Position numbers and translations under genes: made by a program. Shown here piece after piece: positions 49,085 to 58,373 of a stretch of 64,000 nucleotides of DNA (position 1 is its first letter; every line of letters starts with the position of its first letter). Under the pieces are notes generated by a model that searched no databases, was not told the DNA's origin, and saw only the letters and a list, made by a program, of their open reading frames with translations. This stretch comes from Corynebacterium minutissimum (GTDB lineage: Bacteria > Actinomycetota > Actinomycetes > Mycobacteriales > Mycobacteriaceae), in contig NZ_LAYQ01000012.1 of assembly GCF_000988205.1 (NCBI RefSeq), positions 124,001 to 188,000 on the forward strand, written 5' to 3'.

Positions 49085-49912
49085 ATGGCAGTTGTAACCA
49101 TGCGCGAGCTCCTCGACGCTGGTGTCCACTTCGGTCACCAGACCCGTCGCTGGAACCCGAAGATGAAGCGCTTCATCTTCACCGACCGTAACGGCATCTA
49201 CATCATCGACCTGCAACAGACGCTGACCTACATCGATGAGGCCTTCGAGTTCGTTAAGGAAACCGTCGCACACGGCGGCACCATCCTCTTCGTTGGTACC
49301 AAGAAGCAGGCTCAGGAAGCCGTTGCTGAAGAGGCAACCCGCGTTGGTATGCCGTACGTGAACCACCGCTGGCTCGGTGGCATGCTCACCAACTTCCAGA
49401 CTGTCTCCAAGCGCCTGAAGCGCATGAAGGAGCTGCAGGCTATGGATGCGGCTGAGGACGGCTACAAGGGCCGCACCAAGAAGGAAGTTCTGATGCTGAC
49501 CCGCGAGCGCACCAAGCTGGAGCGCGTCCTGGGCGGTATCTCCGATATGACCAAGGCTCCGTCCGCACTGTGGATCGTTGACACCAACAAGGAGCACATC
49601 GCGGTCAAGGAAGCTCAGAAGCTTAACATCCCGGTTGTTGCCATCCTGGACACCAACTGCGACCCGGATGAGGTCGACTTCCCGATTCCGGGCAACGACG
49701 ACGCTATCCGCGCCACCAAGCTGCTCTCCGGCATCATCGCCACCGCTGTGGATGAGGGCAAGAAGGCTCGCGAGGAGCGCCAGCTTGCACAGGCCAAGGA
49801 GGCCGCCGGCGACACCGCTGAGAAGGACGCCCGCGACGCCGCTGAGGCTGCCGCTGCGTCTGACCCGGCTTCCGCTGAGAAGTCCGAGGACGCCGAGAAG
49901 TCCGCAGAGTAA
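49085..49912 (+). CDS. rpsB: 30S ribosomal protein S2
   Basis: A 275-residue S2 protein. It starts [25 protein letters not shown], and contains [13 protein letters not shown] and [16 protein letters not shown]. The last 40 residues form an Ala/Glu/Lys-rich tail, longer than in E. coli, ending in KSAE. The ATG at 49085 follows GAAAGCGAG. In-frame starts further upstream are not supported by the family. Confidence 0.97.
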   Translation: MAVVTMRELLDAGVHFGHQTRRWNPKMKRFIFTDRNGIYIIDLQQTLTYIDEAFEFVKETVAHGGTILFVGTKKQAQEAVAEEATRVGMPYVNHRWLGGMLTNFQTVSKRLKRMKELQAMDAAEDGYKGRTKKEVLMLTRERTKLERVLGGISDMTKAPSALWIVDTNKEHIAVKEAQKLNIPVVAILDTNCDPDEVDFPIPGNDDAIRATKLLSGIIATAVDEGKKAREERQLAQAKEAAGDTAEKDARDAAEAAAASDPASAEKSEDAEKSAE

Positions 49913-49925
49913 TCTGCATACCTGA

Positions 49926-49976
49926 AGCCCCCGTACCGCGCGGCCCCTACTGTCCGCGGAGATGGGGGCTTTTTCT
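49926..49976 (+). terminator. Intrinsic terminator after rpsB
   Basis: AGCCCCC (49926-49932) pairs with GGGGGCT (49964-49970), with inner CCGCG/CGCGG pairing, and is followed by TTTTTC. It separates rpsB from tsf, which then needs read-through or its own promoter. Confidence 0.88.
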
Positions 49977-50027
49977 CACGTGTTTTCCGAAGCTTGCGAA
50001 GGCGCGTGACACACCACAGGGGTGAAA

Positions 50028-50112
50028 CACCACGCAGAGGGTTTCCTCCGTTGGGGGAGTGGGAGAAAGCTAACACCCCCTCAACGCGACGTGGTGGTAG
50101 CGATTCAGCTAC
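50028..50112 (+). ncRNA. Candidate structured tsf leader: three-way junction and hairpin
   Basis: Outer stem CACCACG (50028-50034) with CGTGGTG (50090-50096). Inside are GAGG-GTTT-CCTC (50037-50048) and CGTTGGGGG (50049-50057) with CCCTCAACG (50078-50086), 9 bp with one G-T pair. Directly after, GTAGC (50097-50101) pairs with GCTAC (50108-50112). The layout resembles the rpsB leader. Manual pairing only. Confidence 0.4.
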
Positions 50113-50159
50113 GCTGTTTCAACGAATACCGTTTAAATCCAAGGAGGATCGCTCCAACT

Positions 50160-50972
50160 ATGGCGAACTACACTGCTGCAGACGTAAAGGCATTGCGTGA
50201 GGCTACCGGCGCAGGCATGCTCGATTGCAAGAAGGCTCTCGACGAGTCCCAGGGTGACTACGACAAGGCCGTCGAGTACCTGCGCATCAAGGGCGCAAAG
50301 AACGTGTCCAAGCGCGCTGAGCGTGAGGCAACTGAGGGCCTGATTGCTGTCTCCGGCAACACGATGGTGGAGATCAACTGCGAGACCGACTTCGTGGCCA
50401 AGAACGAGGCTTTCAAGTCCTTCGCTGCCAAGATCGCTGAGGCTGCTGGTGAGGCCAAGGTCAACTCCGGTGAGGAACTCAACAACCTGGAGATTGACGG
50501 CAAGAAGGTTTCCGAGGTCGTCGACGAAGAGTCCGCAAAGACTGGCGAGAAGCTGCAGGCCCGCCGTGCCGTCACCATTGAGGGTGACAACGTAGCTGTG
50601 TACCTGCACCAGCGTTCCGCTGACCTGCCGCCGGCAGTGGGTGTCCTGGTGTCCTACGAGGGCAACGCAGAAGGCGCTCACGCAGTCGCTCTCCAGATCG
50701 CAGCTATGAACGCTGAGTACCTCACCCGCGAGGACGTTCCGGCTGAGATCGTTGAGAAGGAGCGCGAGATCGCTGAGGCCACCACCCGCGAGGAGGGCAA
50801 GCCGGAGGCTGCCCTGCCGAAGATTGTGGAAGGCCGCCTGAACGGCTTCTACAAGTCTGTGGTCCTGCTGGAGCAGGCAGCACTGTCTGACTCCAAGAAG
50901 ACCGTTAAGCAGGTCGCAGACGAGGCTGGCACCACCATTACCGGTTTCGTCCGTTACGAGGTCGGCGTCTAA
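50160..50972 (+). CDS. tsf: Elongation factor Ts
   Basis: A 270-residue guanine-nucleotide exchange factor of EF-Tu. The N-terminal UBA-like domain [23 protein letters not shown] is followed by the family motif [12 protein letters not shown], which contacts EF-Tu. AAGGAGGA (50141-50148) is 11 nt before the ATG. Earlier in-frame starts do not match the family. Length is typical for actinobacteria. Confidence 0.97.
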   Translation: MANYTAADVKALREATGAGMLDCKKALDESQGDYDKAVEYLRIKGAKNVSKRAEREATEGLIAVSGNTMVEINCETDFVAKNEAFKSFAAKIAEAAGEAKVNSGEELNNLEIDGKKVSEVVDEESAKTGEKLQARRAVTIEGDNVAVYLHQRSADLPPAVGVLVSYEGNAEGAHAVALQIAAMNAEYLTREDVPAEIVEKEREIAEATTREEGKPEAALPKIVEGRLNGFYKSVVLLEQAALSDSKKTVKQVADEAGTTITGFVRYEVGV

Positions 50973-51028
50973 GCGCTTCTGAAGCTTTCGCAGTCATGGC
51001 CGCATGTCGTGCGGCGGCTGCCTTCCGT

Positions 51029-51087
51029 TCCCTCCTCCACTCCTTTTCCCTACGCCGTGTGGCCAAAGGAAAGAAGTGGGGGAGGGA
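51029..51087 (+). terminator. Long imperfect hairpin between tsf and pyrH
   Basis: TCCCTCCTCCACTCC-TTTTCC (51029-51049) faces GGAAAGAAGTGGGGGAGGGA (51068-51087), a stem of about 19 bp with a few G-T or mismatched pairs. TTCGCTGTTTT follows. It may terminate the tsf transcript or belong to a pyrH leader. Confidence 0.5.
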
Positions 51088-51220
51088 GTTCGCTGTTTTA
51101 GCCTGCCCCTGAGGGTGGGGCTCGCACGCAGCTGAGTATTAGCAAGCGGCTTCCTATGGTTAAGATGGAACAGAATTATTCAAGCGCTTAACTGAAGCGT
51201 CGCCATGCGTGAAGGAGACG

Positions 51221-51958
51221 ATGAAGACCGTGACCAACCCTGAACCGAAGCGAACCGGATACAAGCGAGTCATGCTCAAGCTGGGCGGTGAGATGTTCGG
51301 CGGTGGCAAGGTCGGCATCGACCCTGATGTGGTAGAAAACGTCGCCCGCCAAATTGCCGAGGTGGCGCAGCAGGGTACCGAAATCGCCGTCGTTATCGGC
51401 GGCGGTAACTTCTTCCGCGGCGCCGAACTTTCCCAGCGCGGCATGGACCGCGCGCGCTCCGACTACATGGGCATGCTCGGCACCGTCATGAACTCCCTGG
51501 CGCTGCAGGACTTCCTCAAACAGCAGGGCATCGACTGCCGCGTGCAGACCTCCATCAACATGGCCCAGATCGCTGAGCCCTACCTCCCGCTGCGTGCCGA
51601 CCGCCACTTGGAAAAGGGCCGCGTCGTCATCTTCGGCGCCGGAATGGGCATGCCGTACTTCTCCACCGATACCACTGCGGCGCAGCGCGCCCTGGAGATC
51701 GGTGCGGAGGTCCTCTTCTTGGCCAAGGCAGTCGACGGCGTCTATTCGGCCGACCCCCGGACCAACCCGGATGCCGAACTGTATTCCGAAATCACCCCGC
51801 GTGAGGTTATTGAGAAGGGTCTGAAGGTGGCCGATGCCACCGCGTTCAGCCTCTGCATGGACAACAATATGCCGATTTTGGTCTTCAACCTCCTCACCGA
51901 GGGCAACATCAAGCGTGCCGTCAACGGCGAGAAGATCGGCACGCTGGTTCAGTCCTAG
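51221..51958 (+). CDS. pyrH: Uridylate kinase
   Basis: A 245-residue amino-acid-kinase-fold enzyme that phosphorylates UMP to UDP. It has [13 protein letters not shown] near the start, [13 protein letters not shown], and [27 protein letters not shown], all typical of bacterial UMP kinase. AAGGAG (51212-51217) lies only 3 nt before this ATG; a GTG at 51209 or 51230 cannot be excluded. It is the first gene of the pyrH-frr pair. Confidence 0.96.
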   Translation: MKTVTNPEPKRTGYKRVMLKLGGEMFGGGKVGIDPDVVENVARQIAEVAQQGTEIAVVIGGGNFFRGAELSQRGMDRARSDYMGMLGTVMNSLALQDFLKQQGIDCRVQTSINMAQIAEPYLPLRADRHLEKGRVVIFGAGMGMPYFSTDTTAAQRALEIGAEVLFLAKAVDGVYSADPRTNPDAELYSEITPREVIEKGLKVADATAFSLCMDNNMPILVFNLLTEGNIKRAVNGEKIGTLVQS

Positions 51959-52028
51959 TACAAATGGGCTGCGACCTGCTAAATTCTTTCCCAGAACTTT
52001 TGACTATTTCAAGGGAGTTGTTACCCTC

Positions 52029-52586
52029 ATGATCGACGAGATCCAGCTCGAAGCTGAAGAGCACATGACCGCTTCGGTAGAGCACACCCGTGAGCAGCTG
52101 CTCACCATTCGCACCGGCCGCGCCAACCCGTCCATGTTTAACGGCTTGGTCGCTGAGTACTACGGGGTTCCGACCCCGATTACCCAGATGGCCACCATCT
52201 CGGTCCCTGAACCGCGCATGCTGCTCATCAAGCCTTATGAACAGTCCGTGATGAATGAGATTGAGAACGCGATTCGCAACTCGGATCTGGGCGTGAACCC
52301 GACGAACGACGGTCAGGTACTGCGCGTGACCATCCCGCAGCTGACCGAGGAGCGCCGCCGCGACATGGTCAAGATGGCCAAGAGCAAGGGCGAGGACGGC
52401 AAGATTGCTATCCGCAACATCCGCCGCCGTGCCATGGAGCAGCTGAAGAAGCTGCAGAAGGATGGCGACGCGGGTGAGGACGAGGTTATCGCCGCCGAGA
52501 AGGAGATGGAAAAGATTACGTCCGGCTACATCGAGCAGGTGGACCAGCTCGTAGCCAACAAGGAAGAAGAGCTCATGGAGGTCTAG
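52029..52586 (+). CDS. frr: Ribosome recycling factor
   Basis: A 185-residue factor that splits post-termination ribosomes with EF-G. It begins [24 protein letters not shown], and has [13 protein letters not shown], the hinge region [20 protein letters not shown] and the C-terminal helical bundle [26 protein letters not shown] precedes the ATG. It follows pyrH, as in most bacteria. Confidence 0.97.
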   Translation: MIDEIQLEAEEHMTASVEHTREQLLTIRTGRANPSMFNGLVAEYYGVPTPITQMATISVPEPRMLLIKPYEQSVMNEIENAIRNSDLGVNPTNDGQVLRVTIPQLTEERRRDMVKMAKSKGEDGKIAIRNIRRRAMEQLKKLQKDGDAGEDEVIAAEKEMEKITSGYIEQVDQLVANKEEELMEV

Positions 52587-52627
52587 CCTCCGCGCTCACA
52601 GAGTTTTGACTTGCCGCCGCGCCAGGC

Positions 52628-52651
52628 ACCGACCAGCACGGCGGTCTTTTC
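52628..52651 (+). terminator. Intrinsic terminator after frr
   Basis: ACCG-(A)-CC (52628-52634) pairs with GG-CGGT (52640-52645), followed by CTTTTCT. Confidence 0.6.
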
Positions 52652-52694
52652 TGTGTAGACCTTGACTTACCCCACGATTGAATGAGGAGCACGC

Positions 52695-53573
52695 GTGAGC
52701 ACTGAGCACTCGAGCCGAATGCCCAAACCCAAAAACTCCGCGGGTCGAGACATGCCCGCGGCGATTGCCGTTGGCGTTGGTTTGGGCGCGCTCGTTGTCT
52801 TTGCGGTGTGGGCCGGGCCCCTTGTGTGGTACCTCGTCGTAGCCACAGCGCTGGGCCTAGCCATGTGGGAGGTTCTTACTCGGCTGCGGGAGCACTCCTA
52901 CTACGTTCCGCGGACGTTGCTCATCGTCCTGGGCCAAGCCATGGTGTGGGTCTCGTGGTTCCTCAATGCCTCCGGCCTCGTCGCGGTTTATGTGGTTGCG
53001 GTCTTGGCGCTCATGTTCGGCCGCCTCTTTCACAACGGCAGACATCGCCCCCCGATCAACTATTTGCGCGATATGTCCGTGGGTATTTTCGTTCTCACCT
53101 GGATCCCACTTTTTGGCACCTTTGCCGCGATGCTTTCGCGGGTGGAGACGCCCTTCGCCTCGGGGGCGGCGTCGATTGTCGTGTTTATGCTCTGCGTCGT
53201 CGCCTCCGACACCGGTGGTTTCATCGCCGGCGTGATGTTTGGATCGCACCCCATGGCCCCCGCGGTGAGCCCCAAGAAGTCGTGGGAGGGCTTTGCCGGC
53301 TCGGTAGTTTTCGGCACCCTGACCGGTGCATTGAGTTTCGCGTTCCTGCTGCACCACACTCCATGGGTGGGCGCGCTCATGGGCCTCGGGCTCGTTTTCT
53401 GCGCCACCCTCGGTGACTTGGTGGAGTCTCAGTTTAAGCGGGAATTGGGCATCAAGGATATGTCTGCCTTGCTGCCCGGTCACGGCGGCATCATGGACCG
53501 CCTGGATGGCATGCTGCCATCCGCGATGGTCACGTGGGTGGCAATGAGCTTCCTGACCACCCTGGCGCCGTAG
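52695..53573 (+). CDS. cdsA: Phosphatidate cytidylyltransferase
   Basis: A 292-residue membrane enzyme that makes CDP-diacylglycerol. It has about eight hydrophobic segments and the C-terminal signature GLGLVFCATLGDLVESQFKRELGIKD followed by LPGHGGIMDRLDGMLPSA. The segment SPKKSWEGFAGS is also conserved. It has a GTG start after AGGAGCAC. It ends 3 nt before the convergent LapA-domain gene. The N-terminal 25 residues are basic and Pro-rich. Confidence 0.94.
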   Translation: MSTEHSSRMPKPKNSAGRDMPAAIAVGVGLGALVVFAVWAGPLVWYLVVATALGLAMWEVLTRLREHSYYVPRTLLIVLGQAMVWVSWFLNASGLVAVYVVAVLALMFGRLFHNGRHRPPINYLRDMSVGIFVLTWIPLFGTFAAMLSRVETPFASGAASIVVFMLCVVASDTGGFIAGVMFGSHPMAPAVSPKKSWEGFAGSVVFGTLTGALSFAFLLHHTPWVGALMGLGLVFCATLGDLVESQFKRELGIKDMSALLPGHGGIMDRLDGMLPSAMVTWVAMSFLTTLAP

Positions 53574-53576
53574 GTC

Positions 53577-53981
53577 TTAGCGGCGCGCTTGCTTGCGTAC
53601 CTGGCGCCGCAACTCGAACATGCGCCAGCCGCCCACCAGGGCCATAATGAGCGCGCCGGCAATGGCGCAGATGAGGTAAGTGACACCGGCGGGGAACTGC
53701 ACTGACCAGTTAAGGAAGTTCAGCGGTACTTGGTGCTGGTTCTGCAGGATGAAGATGATAAGGACGATGAGCAGCAGGAAGCCCACGATGAGGGCAATCC
53801 ACGTGCTGGCGGCGAAGGAGCCCTTGACCTTTCCGTCATTTTTATTGTCATAGTCGGTTGCGCGCGGAGCCGGCTCCACCGCACCGCCACCGGAAGTGGT
53901 TTCCGCAGACAGGTCGGTCAGCGGCTCGTCGGCCGGAGCGGTGGTGCGGAATTCCTCAGGGGAGTTTTCTGGATTCGTCAT
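53577..53981 (-). CDS. LapA-domain membrane protein
   Basis: A 134-residue protein with a long acidic, Pro-containing cytoplasmic N-terminus (about 60 residues) and two membrane helices (residues about 62-82 and 100-120) with the LapA pattern ILQNQHQVPLNFLNWSVQFP between them, ending in an Arg/Lys-rich tail. In proteobacteria LapA (YciS) works with LapB in lipopolysaccharide assembly; here no LPS is made, so only the fold, DUF1049, is transferable. Function unknown. Confidence 0.82.
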   Translation of the reverse strand: MTNPENSPEEFRTTAPADEPLTDLSAETTSGGGAVEPAPRATDYDNKNDGKVKGSFAASTWIALIVGFLLLIVLIIFILQNQHQVPLNFLNWSVQFPAGVTYLICAIAGALIMALVGGWRMFELRRQVRKQARR

Positions 53982-54074
53982 GCATCTATTAAATAGGTTG
54001 AGATGTCACTTTCGCCACTCCAGCAGAGCCTAGATTGGATAATGTGGCTGAAAACGTGGAAAATGGGCTCTACC

Positions 54075-55181
54075 ATGGCTGAACCACTGAAACTGAATTT
54101 CTCCGCTCCGCGCCGCGGGCTACCCCCGAAGCACTTCGCGGACCTGACCGAGGCCGAGCGCATTGAGGCGCTCGCGGAACTTGGCCTGCCTAAGTTCCGG
54201 GCAAAGCAGCTGGCCAAGCACTACTACGTCCACCACACCGCCGATGTTTCCGAGATGACGGATATCCCGGCTGCCTCCCGTGAGGCAGTCCAGGAGCGTT
54301 TGTTCCCCACGCTCATGCAACCCATCCGGCAGACTTCCACCGACGACGGCGAGACCACCAAGTCCCTGTGGCGTTTGCACGACGGCACACTGCTGGAGTC
54401 CGTGCTCATGCGCTACCCAGGTCGCGCCACCCTGTGTATCTCCTCCCAGGCCGGGTGCGGCATGGCCTGTCCGTTCTGCGCCACCGGCCAGGGCGGGCTG
54501 GACCGCAACCTGTCCACCGCGGAAATCGTGGAGCAGTTTAGGCACGCTGCTCGCCTCATGGAGGAAGAAGGCGGGCGCTTGAGCAACGTTGTCTTCATGG
54601 GCATGGGCGAGCCGCTGGCCAACTACAAGCGCGTGGTTCATGCGGTGCGCCAGATTACCGGACCTGATCTCAGCGGCTTCGGCCTGTCCCAGCGCAACGT
54701 CACTGTATCGACGGTGGGGCTGGCCCCGGCCATCCGCAAGCTCGCGGATGAGGATTTGTCCTGCACCCTCGCAGTGTCCCTGCACACCCCGGACGACGAG
54801 CTGCGCGATACTCTCGTGCCGGTCAACAACCGCTGGCCGGTCGAGGAGGTGCTCGACGCCGCCAAGTACTATGCCGATAAGTCTGGCCGCCGCGTCTCCA
54901 TCGAGTATGCGCTGATCCGCGATAAGAACGATCAGGATTTCCGCGCCGACATGCTGGGCCGGAAGCTCCATGCGGCGCTGGGCTCCAAGGTTCACGTCAA
55001 CGTCATTCCGCTTAACCCCACGCCGGGTTCCGAGTGGGACGCCGCTCCGAAGGCGCGTCAGGACGAGTTTGTCCGCCGCGTCATTGCGCAAGGCGTGCCG
55101 TGCACCGTGCGCGACACCAAGGGCGATGAAATTGCCGCGGCCTGTGGCCAGCTTGCCGCCGACGAACGCGAGACGGCTTAA
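54075..55181 (+). CDS. rlmN: Dual-specificity 23S rRNA/tRNA methyltransferase RlmN
   Basis: A 368-residue radical SAM enzyme that methylates A2503 of 23S rRNA and A37 of some tRNAs. The cluster motif [19 protein letters not shown] has C-x3-C-x2-C. The motifs GMGEPLANY and [10 protein letters not shown] and the C-terminal Cys region [21 protein letters not shown] are intact. The ATG at 54075 (MAEPLKLNF) is the best N-terminus; ATGs at 54042 and 54063 are in frame, and a TAGATT box lies 5 nt before the ATG at 54042, so the start is uncertain. Confidence 0.95.
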   Translation: MAEPLKLNFSAPRRGLPPKHFADLTEAERIEALAELGLPKFRAKQLAKHYYVHHTADVSEMTDIPAASREAVQERLFPTLMQPIRQTSTDDGETTKSLWRLHDGTLLESVLMRYPGRATLCISSQAGCGMACPFCATGQGGLDRNLSTAEIVEQFRHAARLMEEEGGRLSNVVFMGMGEPLANYKRVVHAVRQITGPDLSGFGLSQRNVTVSTVGLAPAIRKLADEDLSCTLAVSLHTPDDELRDTLVPVNNRWPVEEVLDAAKYYADKSGRRVSIEYALIRDKNDQDFRADMLGRKLHAALGSKVHVNVIPLNPTPGSEWDAAPKARQDEFVRRVIAQGVPCTVRDTKGDEIAAACGQLAADERETA

Positions 55182-55225
55182 GCACCCTGCTTACAGTTTC
55201 CTAACAATAGTTTTGCTGGAGAACA

Positions 55226-55258
55226 AAGCATTAATGGTTCTTGATACTGTTAATGCTT
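55226..55258 (+). promoter_or_regulatory. 9-bp inverted repeat over the promoter of the ABC transporter operon
   Basis: AAGCATTAA (55226-55234) and TTAATGCTT (55250-55258) are perfect complements separated by 15 nt. The -10 box TACTGT (55245-55250) lies between and touches the second arm, and the ATG is at 55259. This is the shape of a repressor site. Confidence 0.6.
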
Positions 55259-56074
55259 ATGACTCATCCTTATCGTGAGGACTTAGCCGCTGATCCGCGC
55301 ACCCAAGCTCTGGCGGTGCGCGATTTGCGCAAGTCCTTTGGTTCTCAGATCGCTGTCAATAGCCTCGACTTGGATGTTCCACGCGGATCCATCTACGGGA
55401 TAGTGGGGCCCAATGGCGCGGGCAAGACCACGATGCTGACCATGGCCTGTGGTCTCCAGCGTCCCGATTCTGGCCACAGCTTCATCGCGGGCCATAACGT
55501 GTGGGAGGAGCCCATTCCCGCCAAGCGGGCCATGGGTCTGCTCATGGATGGTGCGCCGGTCTTTGACCGCCTCACGGGCGCTGAGTATCTCCACTACCTC
55601 GGTGCTTTGCACAAGCTGGAACGCGCCGAGTCGCTGCGCCGTGCGCAGGAGCTTCTCGACGCCCTCTCCCTCTCCGATGCCGCCGACAAACGCATCGCGG
55701 ATTATTCCGCCGGCATGACCAAAAAGATCCTCTTGGCCGGCGCCGTCCTGCACAACCCGGAGGTGCTCATCCTCGATGAGCCGCTGGAAGCCGTGGATCC
55801 GGTCTCCGGGCGCCTCATCCAGCAGATGCTGCGCGCCTATGCTGCGCGTGGCGGCACGGTTATTTTGTCTTCGCACGTCATGGAGCTTGTTGAGGGGCTA
55901 TGTGACCACGTTGCCATCATCAACGGCGGCCAAGTCATCACCGCAGGCCACGTTGAGGATGTCCGGCAGGGCCAAAGCCTGAGCGATCTGTTCATCGCGG
56001 CCGTTGGGGGACGGGATCTGGACGTCTCGAAGTTTGGGTGGCTGCGCTCGCCAGCGGCAGGTGAGCGCGAATGA
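55259..56074 (+). CDS. ABC transporter ATP-binding protein
   Basis: A 271-residue ATPase. Walker A VGPNGAGKTTML near residue 44, the signature region RIADYSAGMTKKILLA, where the usual LSGGQ is YSAGM, and Walker B VLILDEPLEAVDP. The C-terminal 70 residues are variable. It overlaps the permease gene by ATGA. The unusual signature and the lone partner permease resemble ABC-2 type exporters of drugs, peptides or envelope components. The leaderless start at 55259 fits the -10 box 8 nt upstream. Confidence 0.92.
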   Translation: MTHPYREDLAADPRTQALAVRDLRKSFGSQIAVNSLDLDVPRGSIYGIVGPNGAGKTTMLTMACGLQRPDSGHSFIAGHNVWEEPIPAKRAMGLLMDGAPVFDRLTGAEYLHYLGALHKLERAESLRRAQELLDALSLSDAADKRIADYSAGMTKKILLAGAVLHNPEVLILDEPLEAVDPVSGRLIQQMLRAYAARGGTVILSSHVMELVEGLCDHVAIINGGQVITAGHVEDVRQGQSLSDLFIAAVGGRDLDVSKFGWLRSPAAGERE

Positions 56075-57660
56075 CATCCACTCTGTTCAGGCTTCACCGC
56101 ACCCTGTGGTGGCGCAGTGTCGCCTCCAACCCGGCGACGCTCATCATGGGGCTGATGATGCTTCTCTACGGGGCTATCGGTCTCGTTTCGCTCGCCTTCA
56201 TGGTGTATACCGATATCACCACCCCGGGCCACGGTTACCAAGCGCTGACCGTCGGGGTGGCAGGCGGCATGCTCATCTACGTTCTCCTGGCTCTCTTTAT
56301 GCCGGCGGGGGAGAACCAACTGAGCCCAACAACCCTGGGAGCGCTTCCGCTCACTCCCCGCGAAGTCCTTCCGGGCCTCTTCCTTTCCAGCTTGCTGACC
56401 ACCCGCGCCATCATGTCGGTTGTCTTTTCCCTGGTATATGCGATCATCGGCAGCATTTTCCTCATCCTGACAGGAACAGGATGGGCCGCAGTGCCCTTCG
56501 TCGTCGGCATGGTTCTCTCGTGTGCGACGACCATCATCTTCGGCGAATGCCTTGGCCAAGTGGCTTCCGCCATCGCGGATTCCCAGAAATCCCGCACCCA
56601 AATCGCGGCGATGGTGGTCATGGGCTTGCTGGTCTTTGGCATGCTGCAGGCGCAGAGCGTCCTGGAGTCTTTGCCGCCTCTTCACGCGGTGGGTGCCGTT
56701 AGCGCCTGGACCCCGTTTGGTGCAGGGGTGGGGTGGGCGCTCGCGCTTGCCGACGGCCACTTCCTCACCGCCCTAGCCCAACTGCTCATCGCGGTGGCCA
56801 GCCTTGGCCTGTTGGCATGGGGGTGGTCCCGTCAGATAACCGGCCTCATGCGCAATCCGGGAGCGGGTGGTGACGCAGCCAGCGAGGTGACGGGCAAGGG
56901 AGTATCCAAGTTGGAGTTGGGCGCGTGGTCTTATTCCAGTCCGGCGGCGATGGAATATACCCGCGCGTTGCGTTATCTCACCCGTGACAAGCGGCAAACA
57001 GGCATGCTGTACATGATGCCTCTGTTTGGCGTGGTGACGCTCTATCAGCTGTGGAAGGGCGATGATTTCACCGCCTATTTTATGCTGTGCTTCAGCGCAA
57101 TCGTGCTCTCTTCGCTCTTGGCTAATGATTATGGCTTCGACGGGCCATCGAATTGGGTTCACATGGTGGCGCCGGTTGCCCCGCGCACCATCCTTCATGC
57201 GCGCCACCTCGCACACGTGACTATTCCTTTGATTGGGTTTGTTCTGCTTGCTGTAGTGGTTCTTGTCTTTAGTGATGACGTCACCTTGGGCATGGTGAGC
57301 ACAGCTGTGGCCCTAGGAGTGTTTATCTCCACGGCGGCGGTGGGCTTGGGGTTGACGGTGCTCAATCCTTATCCTTTGTCCGCCCCTGGGCAGAACCGGT
57401 GGAATGATAAATCTGGCTATTCCGCTGGTGCTTTTCTCACTGCGTTCGTCGGCATGCTGTTGGTATGGGTGCCCGCGCTGCCCGGCATCGTGGTTTCTGC
57501 CCTCGTTTACGAGCGAGGAGGCTGGCTGCTTTACGTTGCGGTGATGGTTTCGCTACTGGTCCCGGCGCTGGTTTACGCCGTTGTCTGGCGCTTTGCCGGA
57601 AACAGAGCGCAGGAGCGAACCCCGGAAATCTACGCGGTGGTCAACCGTTACGTGACCTAG
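56071..57660 (+). CDS. ABC transporter permease
   Basis: A 529-residue membrane protein with ten to twelve hydrophobic segments, split by a hydrophilic stretch near residues 265-300. No sequence motif identifies a substrate. Overlap with the ATPase gene and the shared terminator show a two-gene exporter. The two halves of similar hydropathy suggest an internal duplication or a fused pair of ABC-2 domains. Confidence 0.82.
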   Translation: MTSTLFRLHRTLWWRSVASNPATLIMGLMMLLYGAIGLVSLAFMVYTDITTPGHGYQALTVGVAGGMLIYVLLALFMPAGENQLSPTTLGALPLTPREVLPGLFLSSLLTTRAIMSVVFSLVYAIIGSIFLILTGTGWAAVPFVVGMVLSCATTIIFGECLGQVASAIADSQKSRTQIAAMVVMGLLVFGMLQAQSVLESLPPLHAVGAVSAWTPFGAGVGWALALADGHFLTALAQLLIAVASLGLLAWGWSRQITGLMRNPGAGGDAASEVTGKGVSKLELGAWSYSSPAAMEYTRALRYLTRDKRQTGMLYMMPLFGVVTLYQLWKGDDFTAYFMLCFSAIVLSSLLANDYGFDGPSNWVHMVAPVAPRTILHARHLAHVTIPLIGFVLLAVVVLVFSDDVTLGMVSTAVALGVFISTAAVGLGLTVLNPYPLSAPGQNRWNDKSGYSAGAFLTAFVGMLLVWVPALPGIVVSALVYERGGWLLYVAVMVSLLVPALVYAVVWRFAGNRAQERTPEIYAVVNRYVT

Positions 57661-57678
57661 GGGGCGAAAAAGATAAAA

Positions 57679-57728
57679 CAAAGCTCCCTTTTAGCAGGCC
57701 ATTCGTGAACTGCAGAAAGGGAGCTTTG
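57679..57728. terminator. Bidirectional terminator between the ABC permease and DUF2631 genes
   Basis: A 13-bp perfect stem, CAAAGCTCCCTTT (57679-57691) with AAAGGGAGCTTTG (57716-57728), has a 24-nt loop. A-rich and T-rich flanks make it usable in both directions. Confidence 0.85.
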
Positions 57729-57745
57729 CGTAAAGCGAAGAAGCG

Positions 57746-58195
57746 TTAGTTAGCCACCGGCTTGGCAGCGTGGCGGCCTTCGGTCACACCACGAAGGTGG
57801 GCAACGCGAGAAGGCTCGATGTTGAGGGCACGTAGCTCATCATCGGTCAGGGAAGCGTAGACGTTGTGAACGGTCTTCTGCTCGTATGCCCAGTCCGGCT
57901 CCTCGTGGCCTACCGGCTTGTTGCGGGCGGTCAGGGTGCGCACCTGGGAGAGCTTCGGCTGCAGGGCGTAAATCACCAAACCGAGGGCGATAAGGACTGC
58001 CAGGGTGATGAGCCAGATCGTCTCCACGTGGCCCTTGTGGTTACCAAAGTTATAAGCAAGCAGGAACACGACGGACGTCCAACCGGCGATCTGTACGCCC
58101 GAGCGGCTGATGCGGGACCAACCGAAACCTGCGGACGGGACGTCATCGGTGGATACGCCGTCGAAAACCTGCGATGCCGGCTTGTGGGAAGACAC
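57746..58195 (-). CDS. DUF2631 membrane protein
   Basis: A 149-residue protein with two central membrane helices (residues about 35-55 and 62-80) flanked by hydrophilic ends. The C-terminal half WAYEQKTVHNVYASLTDDELRALNIEPSRVAHLRG is characteristic of this actinobacterial family. The start is GTG. It is transcribed away from dxr. Function unknown. Confidence 0.8.
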   Translation of the reverse strand: MSSHKPASQVFDGVSTDDVPSAGFGWSRISRSGVQIAGWTSVVFLLAYNFGNHKGHVETIWLITLAVLIALGLVIYALQPKLSQVRTLTARNKPVGHEEPDWAYEQKTVHNVYASLTDDELRALNIEPSRVAHLRGVTEGRHAAKPVAN

Positions 58196-58360
58196 TTGCT
58201 CTCCTTTGCGTGTACATGCAGCTCACCCTGGTTAGAACTAGTTGAGTCGAGCGAGCGCACGAAAAATGCCAGTTATTCTGTGTAGTAGTTTAAATGATCC
58301 TGCCGACAACCGCGATTAAACACCCCCGCCTTTCGCTATCGGAGCACCTATGACTCCGGC

Positions 58361-58373
58361 TAGGGTGAACAGG
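58361..58373 (+). promoter_or_regulatory. Leaderless-type -10 box of dxr
   Basis: TAGGGT at 58361-58366 lies 7 nt before the GTG at 58374. This supports the GTG as the dxr start rather than the ATG at 58350. Confidence 0.5.
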
